Below, in pieces: positions 15,833-23,326 of a stretch of DNA of 42,926 bases. The DNA comes from Pontimonas sp. Its GTDB lineage: Bacteria; Actinomycetota; Actinomycetes; Actinomycetales; Microbacteriaceae. Every line of letters starts with the position of its first letter. Position 1 is the first letter of the stretch. The stretch is from positions 1 to 42,926 of the forward strand of contig JANQZT010000014.1 of the NCBI GenBank assembly GCA_030728325.1, read 5' to 3'. The position numbers and the translations under genes are program-made. Under the pieces are notes generated by a model. It did not search any database. It saw only the letters and a program-made list of their open reading frames with translations, and had not been told where the DNA came from.

Positions 15833-16807
15833 TTAGCGAGTAGTGCCCGCCACCTTCGGGAGGGCACCCCCTGCGGCCGCATTGCGGTCAGGGCGGAAGT
15901 TAGAGAAATCAGCGCCGGCAACACCGTGAACCAGTGCGATGTCGTTCTCGATGAGTGCCGCTTCGGATTCTTCAGGTCCCACCAGAGGCAAGCGAACTCG
16001 AGGTGACGAGATGCGACCCAGCCCGTGGAGGATGTATTTCGTCGCTACCGTGCCGGGGACGTGCGTCATCGTGGCACGAACAAGGGGCTCCAGAAGCTTG
16101 TGCTGGGCGGTAGCGGCCGCAAGATCACTGCGGTTCACAGCATCCACGATGATTCGGTAGGGCTCAGGGGCAATATTCGCCGTCACGCCAATCAACCCAG
16201 TTCCACCAATAGCGAGTGTGGGAAGTGCGTTTGCGTCATCGCCGGCGAAATAGAGCAAATCAGTCTGGTTCATCACCCGGGAGACCTCGCTCAGGTCACC
16301 CTTCGCGTCCTTGACGGCACGGATGTTGGGGTGTTTTGCGGCTCGCAGGATGGTGTCGTACTTGATTTCGATGCCTGAGCGACCAGGAATGTCATAAAGA
16401 ATCACGGGTAGATCAGTGGCATCAGCAATCAGGCGGAAATGGGTGAGGACTCCCGCTTGAGTCGGTTTGTTGTAATACGGGGTGACCACCATCACACCGT
16501 CAGCGCCCGCTTTTTCGCTGGCTTTATAAAGCTCGATGGCGTGAGCGGTTTCGTTAGAACCACCACCCGTGATGATTTTTGCTCGTCCGCCAGACACTGA
16601 TTTGCCGGTCTTGACAAGCTGAATCTTCTCAGCGTCGGTCAGAGTGCTCGTCTCTCCGGTGGTGCCGGTCACGACGAGACCATCAGCACCGTGGCTGATC
16701 AGACTCTCCATCAGGGATTCAACGCCTGGCCAGTCCACTTCGCCATCAACGCTCATCGGCGTGACCATGGCGACCAGGACTTGGCCGAAAGGATTCTCAG
16801 TTACCAC
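15833..16807 (-). CDS. dapA: 4-hydroxy-tetrahydrodipicolinate synthase
   Basis: Condenses pyruvate with aspartate semialdehyde, the first committed step of lysine and diaminopimelate synthesis. The 324-residue TIM-barrel protein has GTTGETSTL (near residue 47), the tyrosine of VVTPYYNKP, YDIPGRSG, and the Schiff-base lysine in IRAVKDAKGD near residue 168. The start is GTG, preceded by TAGCCT at exactly 6 nt and no ribosome binding site, so a leaderless GTG start is likely. rnj follows 11 bp downstream. dapB is 3.7 kb away in a separate unit on the same strand. Confidence 0.96.
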   Translation of the reverse strand: MVTENPFGQVLVAMVTPMSVDGEVDWPGVESLMESLISHGADGLVVTGTTGETSTLTDAEKIQLVKTGKSVSGGRAKIITGGGSNETAHAIELYKASEKAGADGVMVVTPYYNKPTQAGVLTHFRLIADATDLPVILYDIPGRSGIEIKYDTILRAAKHPNIRAVKDAKGDLSEVSRVMNQTDLLYFAGDDANALPTLAIGGTGLIGVTANIAPEPYRIIVDAVNRSDLAAATAQHKLLEPLVRATMTHVPGTVATKYILHGLGRISSPRVRLPLVGPEESEAALIENDIALVHGVAGADFSNFRPDRNAAAGGALPKVAGTTR

Positions 16808-16813
16808 GCACCC

Positions 16814-16819
16814 AGGCTA
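16814..16819 (-). promoter_or_regulatory. Predicted -10 element of dapA (leaderless GTG start)
   Basis: TAGCCT ends 6 nt before the dapA GTG. The gap GGGTGC contains no usable ribosome binding site. Inferred from spacing. Confidence 0.5.
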
Positions 16820-16846
16820 GCGCTCGCAAGCGCTGGGCGCACACCC

Positions 16847-17578
16847 CTAGGGAGCTACGCGACCGTTCTGGTCAAAGGTGTCAGCCGTCATCGGCATAAG
16901 CGGCTTCCAGAGGTCTTCCATCTTCTCCGCCACCATTTCAATCTCCCGTTGCGGGAACGAGGGGAAGTGCGTTCCTTCCCGTTTGGTGCGCAAGCTGAGG
17001 AAATTCATCAAGCTTCGAGCGTTCATGGTGACGTACATGCTGGAGTAGAGCGTCACGGGCAAGACCGCTCGAGCCACTTCACGGGCCACGCCAGCCTCCA
17101 GCATGCGCTGGTAGCTCTCGTAGGCCTGAGTACACACGGCGACGACCTCATCATGGACCAGAGCAGTCTGCTCCGGTGTTCCGTCTTCGAACTCATAGGC
17201 TCCAGGCTTCCCCACCTGGACAAGCTTCCGCTCAGGACCGGGGACATAGAACACGGGGCGAAGCTCGCGATAGCGACCGCTTTCCTCGTTGTAAGAGGCG
17301 ATGCGGTGTCGCATAAATTCCCGGAACACGAAGATGGGGGCTTGGACATAGAACGTCAACGAGTTGTGCTCAAAGGGTGAACCGTGACGATCCCGCATCA
17401 AATAGTTGATCAAGCCACGGTCACGCTCAGAGGCTTCCACTCCCGAGCTTGCTGCCTCGAGGGTCTGCTCGCCCTGGGTGCTCACGCGTGCCGCAAACAG
17501 CACATCAGCGTCGCTCGCGCTGTGGCGAACAAGCTCCACCGTTACATCAGACCGGAACTCAATCTGTTCGCTTGCCAC
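16847..17578 (-). CDS. thyX: Flavin-dependent thymidylate synthase
   Basis: Makes dTMP from dUMP with methylene-tetrahydrofolate and FADH2. The 243-residue protein has the ThyX motif RHRIASYNEESGRY (RHRxxSxNxxSxR) near residue 92 and the upstream substrate loop DRHGSPFEHNSLTFYV. The C-terminal part has SLMNFLSLRTK, the conserved region near the dUMP site. The GTG at 17578 is chosen because AAAGG (17587-17591) is 8 nt before it; the GTG two codons upstream would be only 2 nt from that site. A TAGGCT hexamer at 17609-17614 gives a normal short leader. No thyA is seen in the window. Confidence 0.95.
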   Translation of the reverse strand: MASEQIEFRSDVTVELVRHSASDADVLFAARVSTQGEQTLEAASSGVEASERDRGLINYLMRDRHGSPFEHNSLTFYVQAPIFVFREFMRHRIASYNEESGRYRELRPVFYVPGPERKLVQVGKPGAYEFEDGTPEQTALVHDEVVAVCTQAYESYQRMLEAGVAREVARAVLPVTLYSSMYVTMNARSLMNFLSLRTKREGTHFPSFPQREIEMVAEKMEDLWKPLMPMTADTFDQNGRVAP

Positions 17579-17608
17579 CCGCACTGCCTTTCTCGAAAAC
17601 CTGAGCCA

Positions 17609-17614
17609 AGCCTA
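17609..17614 (-). promoter_or_regulatory. Predicted -10 element of thyX
   Basis: TAGGCT lies about 30 nt before the thyX start, giving a short leader that contains the AAAGG ribosome binding site. This is the conventional, leadered arrangement. Confidence 0.35.
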
Positions 17615-17668
17615 CTTCTCTCCCGGTAACGCTTCGTCATATCCCGGCGAGATGATGACCCGCGCGCG

Positions 17669-17674
17669 TAGGGT
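17669..17674 (+). promoter_or_regulatory. Predicted -10 element of the thioredoxin-like gene
   Basis: TAGGGT ends 8 nt before the ATG at 17683, with no ribosome binding site between. A leaderless or nearly leaderless start is likely. Confidence 0.4.
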
Positions 17675-17682
17675 AATGAGCC

Positions 17683-18141
17683 ATGGAGCCACTGCAGATT
17701 GCCCTGATTGTGGGAGCGTTAGTCGTCCTGGCGACGCTCCTGGGATTTGCCTGGCAAAACAAACAGGGAGCCGTGTCGAGGAGAGCACAGCCCTCACTCC
17801 CCGCCGATGTGCCACTCGATCTCGTAGATTCCACCGCGGTCATCACACTCCTCCAATTCTCAGGGCCTTTCTGTTCCTACTGCGCGGCCATGCGCGGCGT
17901 CCTGGGTGCTACAGCCGCCTCCAGCGAAGGTCAGGTGGCTCACCGAGAAATCGACATCACCGACTACCCGGAGCTGACCGCTTCGCTCAAGGTGTCTCAA
18001 ACCCCGACCACATTTGTCGTGATCAGAACTGGCCACATCATTTCTCGCATCCGTGGGGCAGCAAAGCCCCCTGTCGTTGCCGAGGAAGTTCATCAAGCAC
18101 TCACCACACGAAAGGCACAATCTGATGAGTACCTCATCTAA
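17683..18141 (+). CDS. Membrane-anchored thioredoxin-like protein
   Basis: A 152-residue protein with one N-terminal membrane helix (residues 4-24, LQIALIVGALVVLATLLGFAW) and a thioredoxin-fold domain outside the membrane. The active-site motif is FCSYC (C64-x2-C67) in place of the standard WCGPC, and the cis-proline loop is SQTPTTFVV near residue 107. It is therefore probably a thiol-disulfide oxidoreductase, though the altered motif may shift its redox potential or partner. It overlaps the following DUF4395 gene by 17 bp and is divergent from thyX. Together with DUF4395 and OsmC it looks like a thiol stress unit. Confidence 0.85.
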   Translation: MEPLQIALIVGALVVLATLLGFAWQNKQGAVSRRAQPSLPADVPLDLVDSTAVITLLQFSGPFCSYCAAMRGVLGATAASSEGQVAHREIDITDYPELTASLKVSQTPTTFVVIRTGHIISRIRGAAKPPVVAEEVHQALTTRKAQSDEYLI

Positions 18142-18619
18142 CTCCCCCGCGGGCATTGACCCCCGCAGCCCACGATTTGGCGCAGGCATCACCGCCATCT
18201 TGTTGTTGATCACCATCGCACTGGGGCTGGGGGCTGAAGCCTCAGGTGGAACGCTCTCGCAGCGCGCACTGGAGCCGGGGTTCTTGCTTCTCGCTGCCAT
18301 CACGGCCTTGTTTGCCTGGGGCGCGTTTGCCGGGGTCAAACGCCACCCCTACGGCGCGATCTACAAGGCAGTGCTTCGTCCTCGACTCGGCCCACCTGCC
18401 TACTTAGAAGAGCCAGAGCCTCCTACCTTCGCCCAGTTGGTGGGTTTCCTGGTCTCTGTCACCGGTGTGGTGCTGCACCTACTGGGAGTCCCCTACGGTC
18501 TCGTGATCGCCGCGGGTGTTGCCTTCATCGCGGCATTTCTCAATTCGGTGTTCGGGTTATGCCTCGGGTGCGAAATGTATGCACTCCTCGTTCGAGCGCG
18601 GATTATTCGCCCGTCCTAG
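18125..18619 (+). CDS. DUF4395-family membrane protein
   Basis: A 164-residue membrane protein with hydrophobic segments near residues 22-38, 50-66, 102-118 and 122-140. It has the DUF4395 feature of an N-terminal DPRSPRFGAGITA and a C-terminal CLGC motif in SVFGLCLGCEMYALL. The CxxC could exchange disulfides with the thioredoxin-like partner whose gene overlaps it (ATG inside the preceding reading frame). DUF4395 genes are commonly next to thioredoxin or rhodanese genes in actinobacteria; the biochemical function is unknown. It ends 91 bp before the osmC-type gene. Confidence 0.85.
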   Translation: MSTSSNSPAGIDPRSPRFGAGITAILLLITIALGLGAEASGGTLSQRALEPGFLLLAAITALFAWGAFAGVKRHPYGAIYKAVLRPRLGPPAYLEEPEPPTFAQLVGFLVSVTGVVLHLLGVPYGLVIAAGVAFIAAFLNSVFGLCLGCEMYALLVRARIIRPS

Positions 18620-18710
18620 GTGTCTCGGTGAGAATGCCCTGAGAGGTGTCGCATTAACACTGAGATAGTGGTTCGATTAGGTCACACTCACCCTTTGGAA
18701 GGATTACCTC

Positions 18711-19136
18711 ATGGCAGTCACTAGCGAAGCACGAACTCAGTGGTCAGGTTCTCTCGTGGAGGGATCTGGCTCCACCGCTCTGGTGTCCTCCGGCGCAGCA
18801 ACCTTCGACGTCACTTGGGCTGCACGTAGCGAAGGACAAACTGGAATCACCAACCCTGAAGAGCTTCTGGGCGCAGCGCACTCAGCGTGTTACTCGATGG
18901 CGCTCTCCCACGCCCTCAGCGGTGCGGGCACACCTCCGGAATCCCTCGATGTGACCGCGGCGGTGACATTTGTTCCCGGCGAAGGCGTGACGGGGTCCCA
19001 CCTTCTCGTCTCCGCAAGCATCCCCGGCATGGACGAGCAGACCTTCCAAGGATTTGCGGAGGACGCCAAAGCGAACTGCCCCATTTCGAAAGCACTGGCT
19101 GGAGTCCCGATCACCCTTGAGGCGACACTGCAGTAA
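18711..19136 (+). CDS. OsmC/Ohr-family peroxiredoxin
   Basis: A 141-residue thiol peroxidase of the OsmC fold that reduces organic hydroperoxides. The peroxidatic Cys is in AAHSACYSMALSHAL (near residue 62) and the resolving Cys in KANCPISKAL (near residue 125). NPEELLGAAHSACYS is a strong OsmC signature. The ATG has a good ribosome binding site, GGAAGGA (18697-18703), 7 nt upstream. The stop overlaps the ATG of the SDR gene (TAATG), so the two are coupled. It lies downstream of the thioredoxin-like and DUF4395 genes, possibly as part of the same redox unit. Confidence 0.93.
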   Translation: MAVTSEARTQWSGSLVEGSGSTALVSSGAATFDVTWAARSEGQTGITNPEELLGAAHSACYSMALSHALSGAGTPPESLDVTAAVTFVPGEGVTGSHLLVSASIPGMDEQTFQGFAEDAKANCPISKALAGVPITLEATLQ

Positions 19137-20086
19137 TGCTGAAGGGCTACCGCGAAGACTCCGCTCGTTTGAGAGTTCTGATTTCGGGCTCGAGCGGCCT
19201 CATCGGAACACCGCTGAAGAAGCTTCTCCAAGACCAAGGCCACGCTGTGCACACTCTCGTGCGACGTTCACCGCGCGACGCAAGCGAACACTTTTGGAAC
19301 CCCGCCTCAGGGGAAATCGAGGCAGGAATCTTGGATCACACCGATGTTGTAATTAACCTGGCTGCTGCCTCGATTTCTCGATGGCTCTTTCTCGGAAGGA
19401 CACCCTGGGCTGCCGGACAAAAAAGAAACATACTGACCTCGCGCCTCGATGCCGCAAAAACTCTGGCCACAGCCATCACGCGGGCCACAACACCACCGAG
19501 CCTCCTGATTCAAGCCAGCGCGGTCGGTTTCTATGGGGATCGAGCCAGTGAGGAGCTCACCGAGCGAAGCTCACGCGGTGAAGGTTTTCTGGCAGACGTG
19601 CAAGTTCAAGCTGAGGCCGCGGCATCAGAAGCAGAGAGCGACGTCACCCGAATCTGTTACGCCCGAAGTGCAGCAGTCATGGGGAAGGGAGCGCTGTCTA
19701 CCTCGCTGCTGAAACTTCAAACCGCGGTAGGCCTCGGAGGACCCATCGGAGATGGTTCTCAATGGTGGCCTTGGATATCTCTTCACGACGAGGTCCGAGC
19801 ATTGGCCTATCTGGCCAACCATGAAACTACTTTTGGTGTCTTCAACCTCGTGAGTCCGACACCTGCTTCTGCGCTTGACCAAACCAAGGCGCTGGCCCGA
19901 GGCATGAGGAGACCACATTGGCTGGGATTTCCGCGCTTTGCGATAGTGGCGCTTATGGGAGAGGCCGGAAAGGAAATTCTCTTGACCTCACAACGGGTGA
20001 TACCCGAGAGACTGTTGACCTCAGGCTTCAAGTTTGAGGATGAAACTCTGGAGGCAGCGGTTTCGCGGCTGCTCCACAGTGACTAG
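19136..20086 (+). CDS. TIGR01777-family SDR protein (YfcH/SDR39U1-like)
   Basis: Extended short-chain dehydrogenase-like protein of 316 residues with the nucleotide-binding motif GSSGLIGTPL near residue 20. It also has DVVINLAAASISR, SAVGFYGDR with the YG of this subfamily, and VSPTPASALDQTKALARGM. The family is a NAD(P)-binding epimerase relative; its reaction is unknown, and a link to cell division has been proposed for some members. The first ten residues before LRVLISG look like a non-homologous extension, so a start further in is possible. It is translationally coupled to the osmC-type gene. Its stop overlaps the stop of the convergent gene in CTAG. Confidence 0.92.
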   Translation: MLKGYREDSARLRVLISGSSGLIGTPLKKLLQDQGHAVHTLVRRSPRDASEHFWNPASGEIEAGILDHTDVVINLAAASISRWLFLGRTPWAAGQKRNILTSRLDAAKTLATAITRATTPPSLLIQASAVGFYGDRASEELTERSSRGEGFLADVQVQAEAAASEAESDVTRICYARSAAVMGKGALSTSLLKLQTAVGLGGPIGDGSQWWPWISLHDEVRALAYLANHETTFGVFNLVSPTPASALDQTKALARGMRRPHWLGFPRFAIVALMGEAGKEILLTSQRVIPERLLTSGFKFEDETLEAAVSRLLHSD

Positions 20087-20526
20087 GAACCCTTCTTCAG
20101 ACCAATAGCTTTTCGCACCGCCCACCGGGCACGCCGACGATCACCGCAGGCGTCATAGGCAAGGCCGAGACGAAGCCAAGACTGCCATGATTCTGGGTTC
20201 CCTTCAGCCTCCGCCTTGAAAGCGGGGAACGCGGCTTCGGCAGCTTCCCGATCGGGGCGGCCACTGGTCAAGGAGGGCAGCTCCTCCCCGGGGAGAAGCC
20301 CTGTGCGCTCGAGCTCCATCGTGAGAGCGGCTGAGCGCCGAGCAAAAATCAACTCCGCTACCAGTCCCCACGCACCCAGGAGGGGAAGGATCCCGAGTGC
20401 ATACCCCATGGCGTTAGCCAGTGCTGAGTCATCGCGGATCAGAATCCAGGCATAGTTCGCGGTGAACGCTAAATAGACAACCAACAACAGCGCCATGAAC
20501 AGCGCCGCGATCATGGGGCGATTCAT
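20083..20526 (-). CDS. Small membrane protein with TPR-like C-terminus, unknown function
   Basis: A 147-residue protein with two N-terminal membrane helices (about residues 5-24 and 40-62) and a soluble tail. In the tail, WQSWLRLGLAYDACGDRRRARWAVRKAIGL reads like one tetratricopeptide repeat. It shares ATGA with the dapB stop, so it is translationally coupled to dapB. The position after dapB is also seen for small membrane proteins in related actinobacteria. I do not recognise a named family. Confidence 0.8.
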   Translation of the reverse strand: MNRPMIAALFMALLLVVYLAFTANYAWILIRDDSALANAMGYALGILPLLGAWGLVAELIFARRSAALTMELERTGLLPGEELPSLTSGRPDREAAEAAFPAFKAEAEGNPESWQSWLRLGLAYDACGDRRRARWAVRKAIGLKKGS

Positions 20527-21260
20527 GAGTCAGCAGTAGCGAGAGCGTGCTCGAGGCCCACAGCAAGTCCCACGTGGTGTTCCATGAAGCGCAGTGCCCT
20601 GACGATTCCCGCCTGGTAGGCATCCCGGGAGTGGGTGTCGTGCGTGATGGTGAGTGTCTCTCCCACACCACCAAACTTCACATCTTGCTGCGCGAGGACC
20701 CCATTGAGTCGTAGGGAGTGCACGGGGATGCCCTGGACTTGCTCGCCCCTCGCGCTCTGGTTGGAGTGGGGAGCGATAACCCCACCTCTGTCTCGACGCA
20801 CCGCCGCGATTTCTTCCGCTGTGCGCACCGCAGTCCCGCTCGGAGAATCTGCTTTCCCAGCGTGGTGGGCCTCGACAATTTCAATGGATTCAAAGTGCTC
20901 CGCCACGGTCTTCGAAATCATCATCTGGAGGGTTGCGCCAAGAGAAAAGTTCGGAACGATAAACACGCTCGCACCAGGGTGCTCTGCCACCGTCTTGGTG
21001 AGCGTGGTGAGTCGATCGGAGGACCACCCGCTGGTCCCCACGAGGACCTTTATTCCTTGGGCGATAGCGAAGTCCACGACCTGAGCGGAGACCCCCGGAA
21101 GGGTGACGTCCACCGCGATATCCGCGCCCAACATGTCGTGCAGGTCGGAGTGCGAATCGAGGCGAGCGACGAGTTCCATCTCGGGCATCGCCTCAACGAC
21201 CTGGCACACCTGGGTTCCCAAGCGACCGGTGGCACCAACAACTGCGACACGGGTAGGCAT
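20523..21260 (-). CDS. dapB: 4-hydroxy-tetrahydrodipicolinate reductase
   Basis: Reduces hydroxy-tetrahydrodipicolinate with NAD(P)H, the second step of the diaminopimelate/lysine branch after DapA. The 245-residue protein has the Rossmann motif VVGATGRLGTQV at the N-terminus, LVGTSGW, IVPNFSLGA, and the active-site region EAHHAGKADSPSGTA, whose tandem His and Lys are catalytic. The ATG follows TAGGCT by 6 nt with no ribosome binding site, so a leaderless start is likely. The small membrane protein gene overlaps its end. Confidence 0.96.
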   Translation of the reverse strand: MPTRVAVVGATGRLGTQVCQVVEAMPEMELVARLDSHSDLHDMLGADIAVDVTLPGVSAQVVDFAIAQGIKVLVGTSGWSSDRLTTLTKTVAEHPGASVFIVPNFSLGATLQMMISKTVAEHFESIEIVEAHHAGKADSPSGTAVRTAEEIAAVRRDRGGVIAPHSNQSARGEQVQGIPVHSLRLNGVLAQQDVKFGGVGETLTITHDTHSRDAYQAGIVRALRFMEHHVGLAVGLEHALATADS

Positions 21261-21266
21261 GGGATA

Positions 21267-21272
21267 AGCCTA
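21267..21272 (-). promoter_or_regulatory. Predicted -10 element of dapB (leaderless)
   Basis: TAGGCT ends 6 nt before the dapB ATG. The gap TATCCC has no ribosome binding site. Inferred from spacing. Confidence 0.5.
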
Positions 21273-21298
21273 CAAGTGCGCCGATGGGCGCTGGCTGG

Positions 21299-21574
21299 CT
21301 AGGACAAGCTCAGGAACAACTTCTCCAGATCATCCACGCTCAGGTCACCGTCTTTGGTGGGCTTGCCGTCCTCCGCGACGCACTCTTTCATGGCGGTCGC
21401 AATGATGGCAAACCCGGCCTTATCCAGCGCGCTGGATACCGCGGAGAGTTGGGTGACGACCGAGCGACAATCTTTGCCCTGCTCGACCATCGAAATGACA
21501 GCACCGAGTTGCCCCTGTGCGCGACGTAGCCGGTTGATGACCGGTTTCATGTCTGTGGGTGTGTCCTCTGCCAT
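21299..21574 (-). CDS. CsoR-family repressor, persulfide-sensing (CstR-like) by key residues
   Basis: All-helical DUF156/CsoR-family repressor of 91 residues (INRLRRAQGQLGAVISMVEQ is the DNA-binding helix region). Copper-sensing CsoR uses Cys36, His61 and Cys65. Here the numbering matches exactly, with Cys36 and Cys65 kept but Ala at 61 and Asp at 35. Loss of the His ligand with both Cys retained is what separates CstR (per- and polysulfide sensor) from copper sensors. It follows the disulfide reductase/rhodanese gene by 21 bp in the same unit, which fits sulfane-sulfur sensing. A palindromic site on the unit's promoter suggests autoregulation. Family certain; ligand inferred. Confidence 0.9.
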   Translation of the reverse strand: MAEDTPTDMKPVINRLRRAQGQLGAVISMVEQGKDCRSVVTQLSAVSSALDKAGFAIIATAMKECVAEDGKPTKDGDLSVDDLEKLFLSLS

Positions 21575-21595
21575 GATTTCTCCTTTGGTAGCGCT

Positions 21596-23260
21596 CTAGG
21601 GTGTGCCAACAAGCTCTGGTTGGGTGGTCGCTGCCATTCCCATTTGCCAGGTGAGGTAGCCACCATCGAGGTTTGCAACCTCGATACCGTGCTGCATCAA
21701 GATGCTGGCAGCGGTGTGGCCTCGCTGCCCCACACGACACGACACGATGACTTTCTCTCCCCGGAAAGAATCGACGTTCTCCCGAAGCTCGTCCAAGGTG
21801 ACCAGCTCTGAACCGGGGATGGCTCCTCGGGTGTATTCACCATCGGTGCGCACATCCACCAGGCGCCACCCGTCTGCCATCAACGTCTCTACCTCATGCC
21901 ACTGCACCGCATTCTCGCCGGTGGCGCGGTTCTCGTTGACATAGCCGAGCATGTTGACGGGGTCCTTGGCTGACGCGAACTGTGGCGCGTAGGACAGCTC
22001 CAGATCAATCAAATCTGTTGCGGTCATTCCACCAGCCATGGCAGTAGCGATGACGTCGATGCGTTTGTCGACACCTTCTTCACCCACAGCCTGAACACCC
22101 AAAATGAGATCGGTCTCCGGATCGACGATGAGTTTCATCGCCATTTGCACTGCATCGGGGTAGTACCCGGCGTGATTGATGGGGTGCGTGTGAATGATTC
22201 GCATCGCTCGGCCCTTCATTCCCAAGACCCGCTCGGTGTAGCCGGTTGAGGCAGCGGCCATTCCGAAGAAGCCGACGATCGAGGTCCCAAAAGCGGTCAC
22301 CGCGTGTGCTGGTCGGCCGGCAATCGAGTCGGCAGCGAGACGACCGTGGCGGTTCGCTAACCCCGCCAAGGGCACAAGGCTGTAGCCATCGGGGCGCTTT
22401 TTTTGCGCCACATCGCCCACGGCCCAAATGTGGGGGTCAGAGGTTCGTTGCTGATCATCGACAACCACACCTCCCGTATCTCCCATCTCCAGTCCCGCTG
22501 CTACGGCCAGCTCAATGTTGGGGCGAGCTCCCACGGCAACAACAGTCATGTCGGCCTCGATGGTGGTGCCATCTGCGAGCGTCACACCAGATTCTGTGAT
22601 GGCCGATACCTGCGCGGAGAGTCGAACATCCAACCCTTGGAAGCGAGCACGCTCCACCAGGGGCCAGGCCATCTCCACGTCCAAGGTGGGCATAAGCTGA
22701 GGCAGAGCCTCCACCAGAGTGGTGGCAATTCCTCGGTGGACGAGATTCTCGGCCAGCTCCAACCCAATGAATCCACCGCCCACGACGATGGCGCTGCTGG
22801 CTGTCTCTGCCGCAGCAATGAGACGGTCCATGTCGTCCAAGTTCCACAAGACGTGGGCATCCTCAACCCCGGGGATGGGAGGCCTAAACGGAGTTGATCC
22901 TGGGCTCAACACCAGTGCGTCATACGCAATCTCCCGCGACTCTCCGGTTTCGAGATTGGTGACCGAGACGGTCTTCCGGTCTCGATTGATGGCGGTAGCT
23001 TCGGTGCGCAAGTGAACGTCAATGTTGAATCGCTTCTTCAGCTGCGCTGGCTGCTGAAGCACCAGAGAACCGCGATGGGGGATGACACCACCTACGTGAT
23101 AGGGAAGGCCACAGTTCGCAAACGACACAGCGCCACCACGTTCGATGACGATGATTTCGGCGCTCTCATGAATTCGGCGGAGTCTGGTGGCTGCGGACAT
23201 TCCACCGGCCACGCCTCCGATAATCACAACGGTCTGAGGGAGTGTTGATGCTGAAGTCAT
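21596..23260 (-). CDS. CoA-disulfide reductase / rhodanese fusion (CoADR-RHD type)
   Basis: FAD-dependent pyridine-nucleotide disulfide oxidoreductase of 554 residues with a C-terminal rhodanese domain. The FAD motif IIGGVAGGMSAATRLRR starts near residue 13. The single redox-active Cys50 in SFANCGLPYHVGG marks the CoADR/NADH-oxidase branch. The second dinucleotide motif is VVGGGFIGLELAE near residue 155, and LSYAPQFASAKDPVN is the conserved dimer-domain motif. The rhodanese domain (from about residue 460) ends in the active loop SCRVGQRG with Cys508. Such fusions reduce CoA or protein persulfides and polysulfides. The ATG is preceded by TATACT 6 nt upstream, so it is leaderless, with a CsoR-family operator over the promoter. 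Confidence 0.94.
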   Translation of the reverse strand: MTSASTLPQTVVIIGGVAGGMSAATRLRRIHESAEIIVIERGGAVSFANCGLPYHVGGVIPHRGSLVLQQPAQLKKRFNIDVHLRTEATAINRDRKTVSVTNLETGESREIAYDALVLSPGSTPFRPPIPGVEDAHVLWNLDDMDRLIAAAETASSAIVVGGGFIGLELAENLVHRGIATTLVEALPQLMPTLDVEMAWPLVERARFQGLDVRLSAQVSAITESGVTLADGTTIEADMTVVAVGARPNIELAVAAGLEMGDTGGVVVDDQQRTSDPHIWAVGDVAQKKRPDGYSLVPLAGLANRHGRLAADSIAGRPAHAVTAFGTSIVGFFGMAAASTGYTERVLGMKGRAMRIIHTHPINHAGYYPDAVQMAMKLIVDPETDLILGVQAVGEEGVDKRIDVIATAMAGGMTATDLIDLELSYAPQFASAKDPVNMLGYVNENRATGENAVQWHEVETLMADGWRLVDVRTDGEYTRGAIPGSELVTLDELRENVDSFRGEKVIVSCRVGQRGHTAASILMQHGIEVANLDGGYLTWQMGMAATTQPELVGTP

Positions 23261-23266
23261 GGGGAC

Positions 23267-23272
23267 AGTATA
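23267..23272 (-). promoter_or_regulatory. -10 element of the CoADR-RHD/cstR unit (leaderless)
   Basis: TATACT, a near-consensus hexamer, ends 6 nt before the ATG at 23260. The gap GTCCCC has no ribosome binding site. It touches the operator palindrome at 23272-23287. Confidence 0.65.
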
Positions 23273-23287
23273 TACCCCCTAGGGTAT
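23272..23287. promoter_or_regulatory. Candidate CsoR/CstR-family operator
   Basis: ATACCCCCTAGGGTAT has inverted arms ATACCC and GGGTAT around a 4-bp centre. That matches the G-tract, AT-flanked operators of the CsoR family. It lies directly upstream of the -10 box, in the -35/-10 spacer, where bound repressor would block RNA polymerase. The cognate repressor gene is the second gene of the unit. Binding is inferred. Confidence 0.65.
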
Positions 23288-23326
23288 TGGAGCTACTATC
23301 AGCGACCATCTGACACGGTAGTACCC

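Noticed and set aside
18669-18684. GGTTCGATTAGGT resembles a tRNA T-arm
   Set aside because: No acceptor stem, anticodon arm or matching stem halves surround it; it lies in the leader of the osmC-type gene.
21299-21574. Calling this regulator a copper-sensing CsoR
   Set aside because: The His ligand position is Ala and the neighbouring genes include no copper ATPase or copper chaperone.
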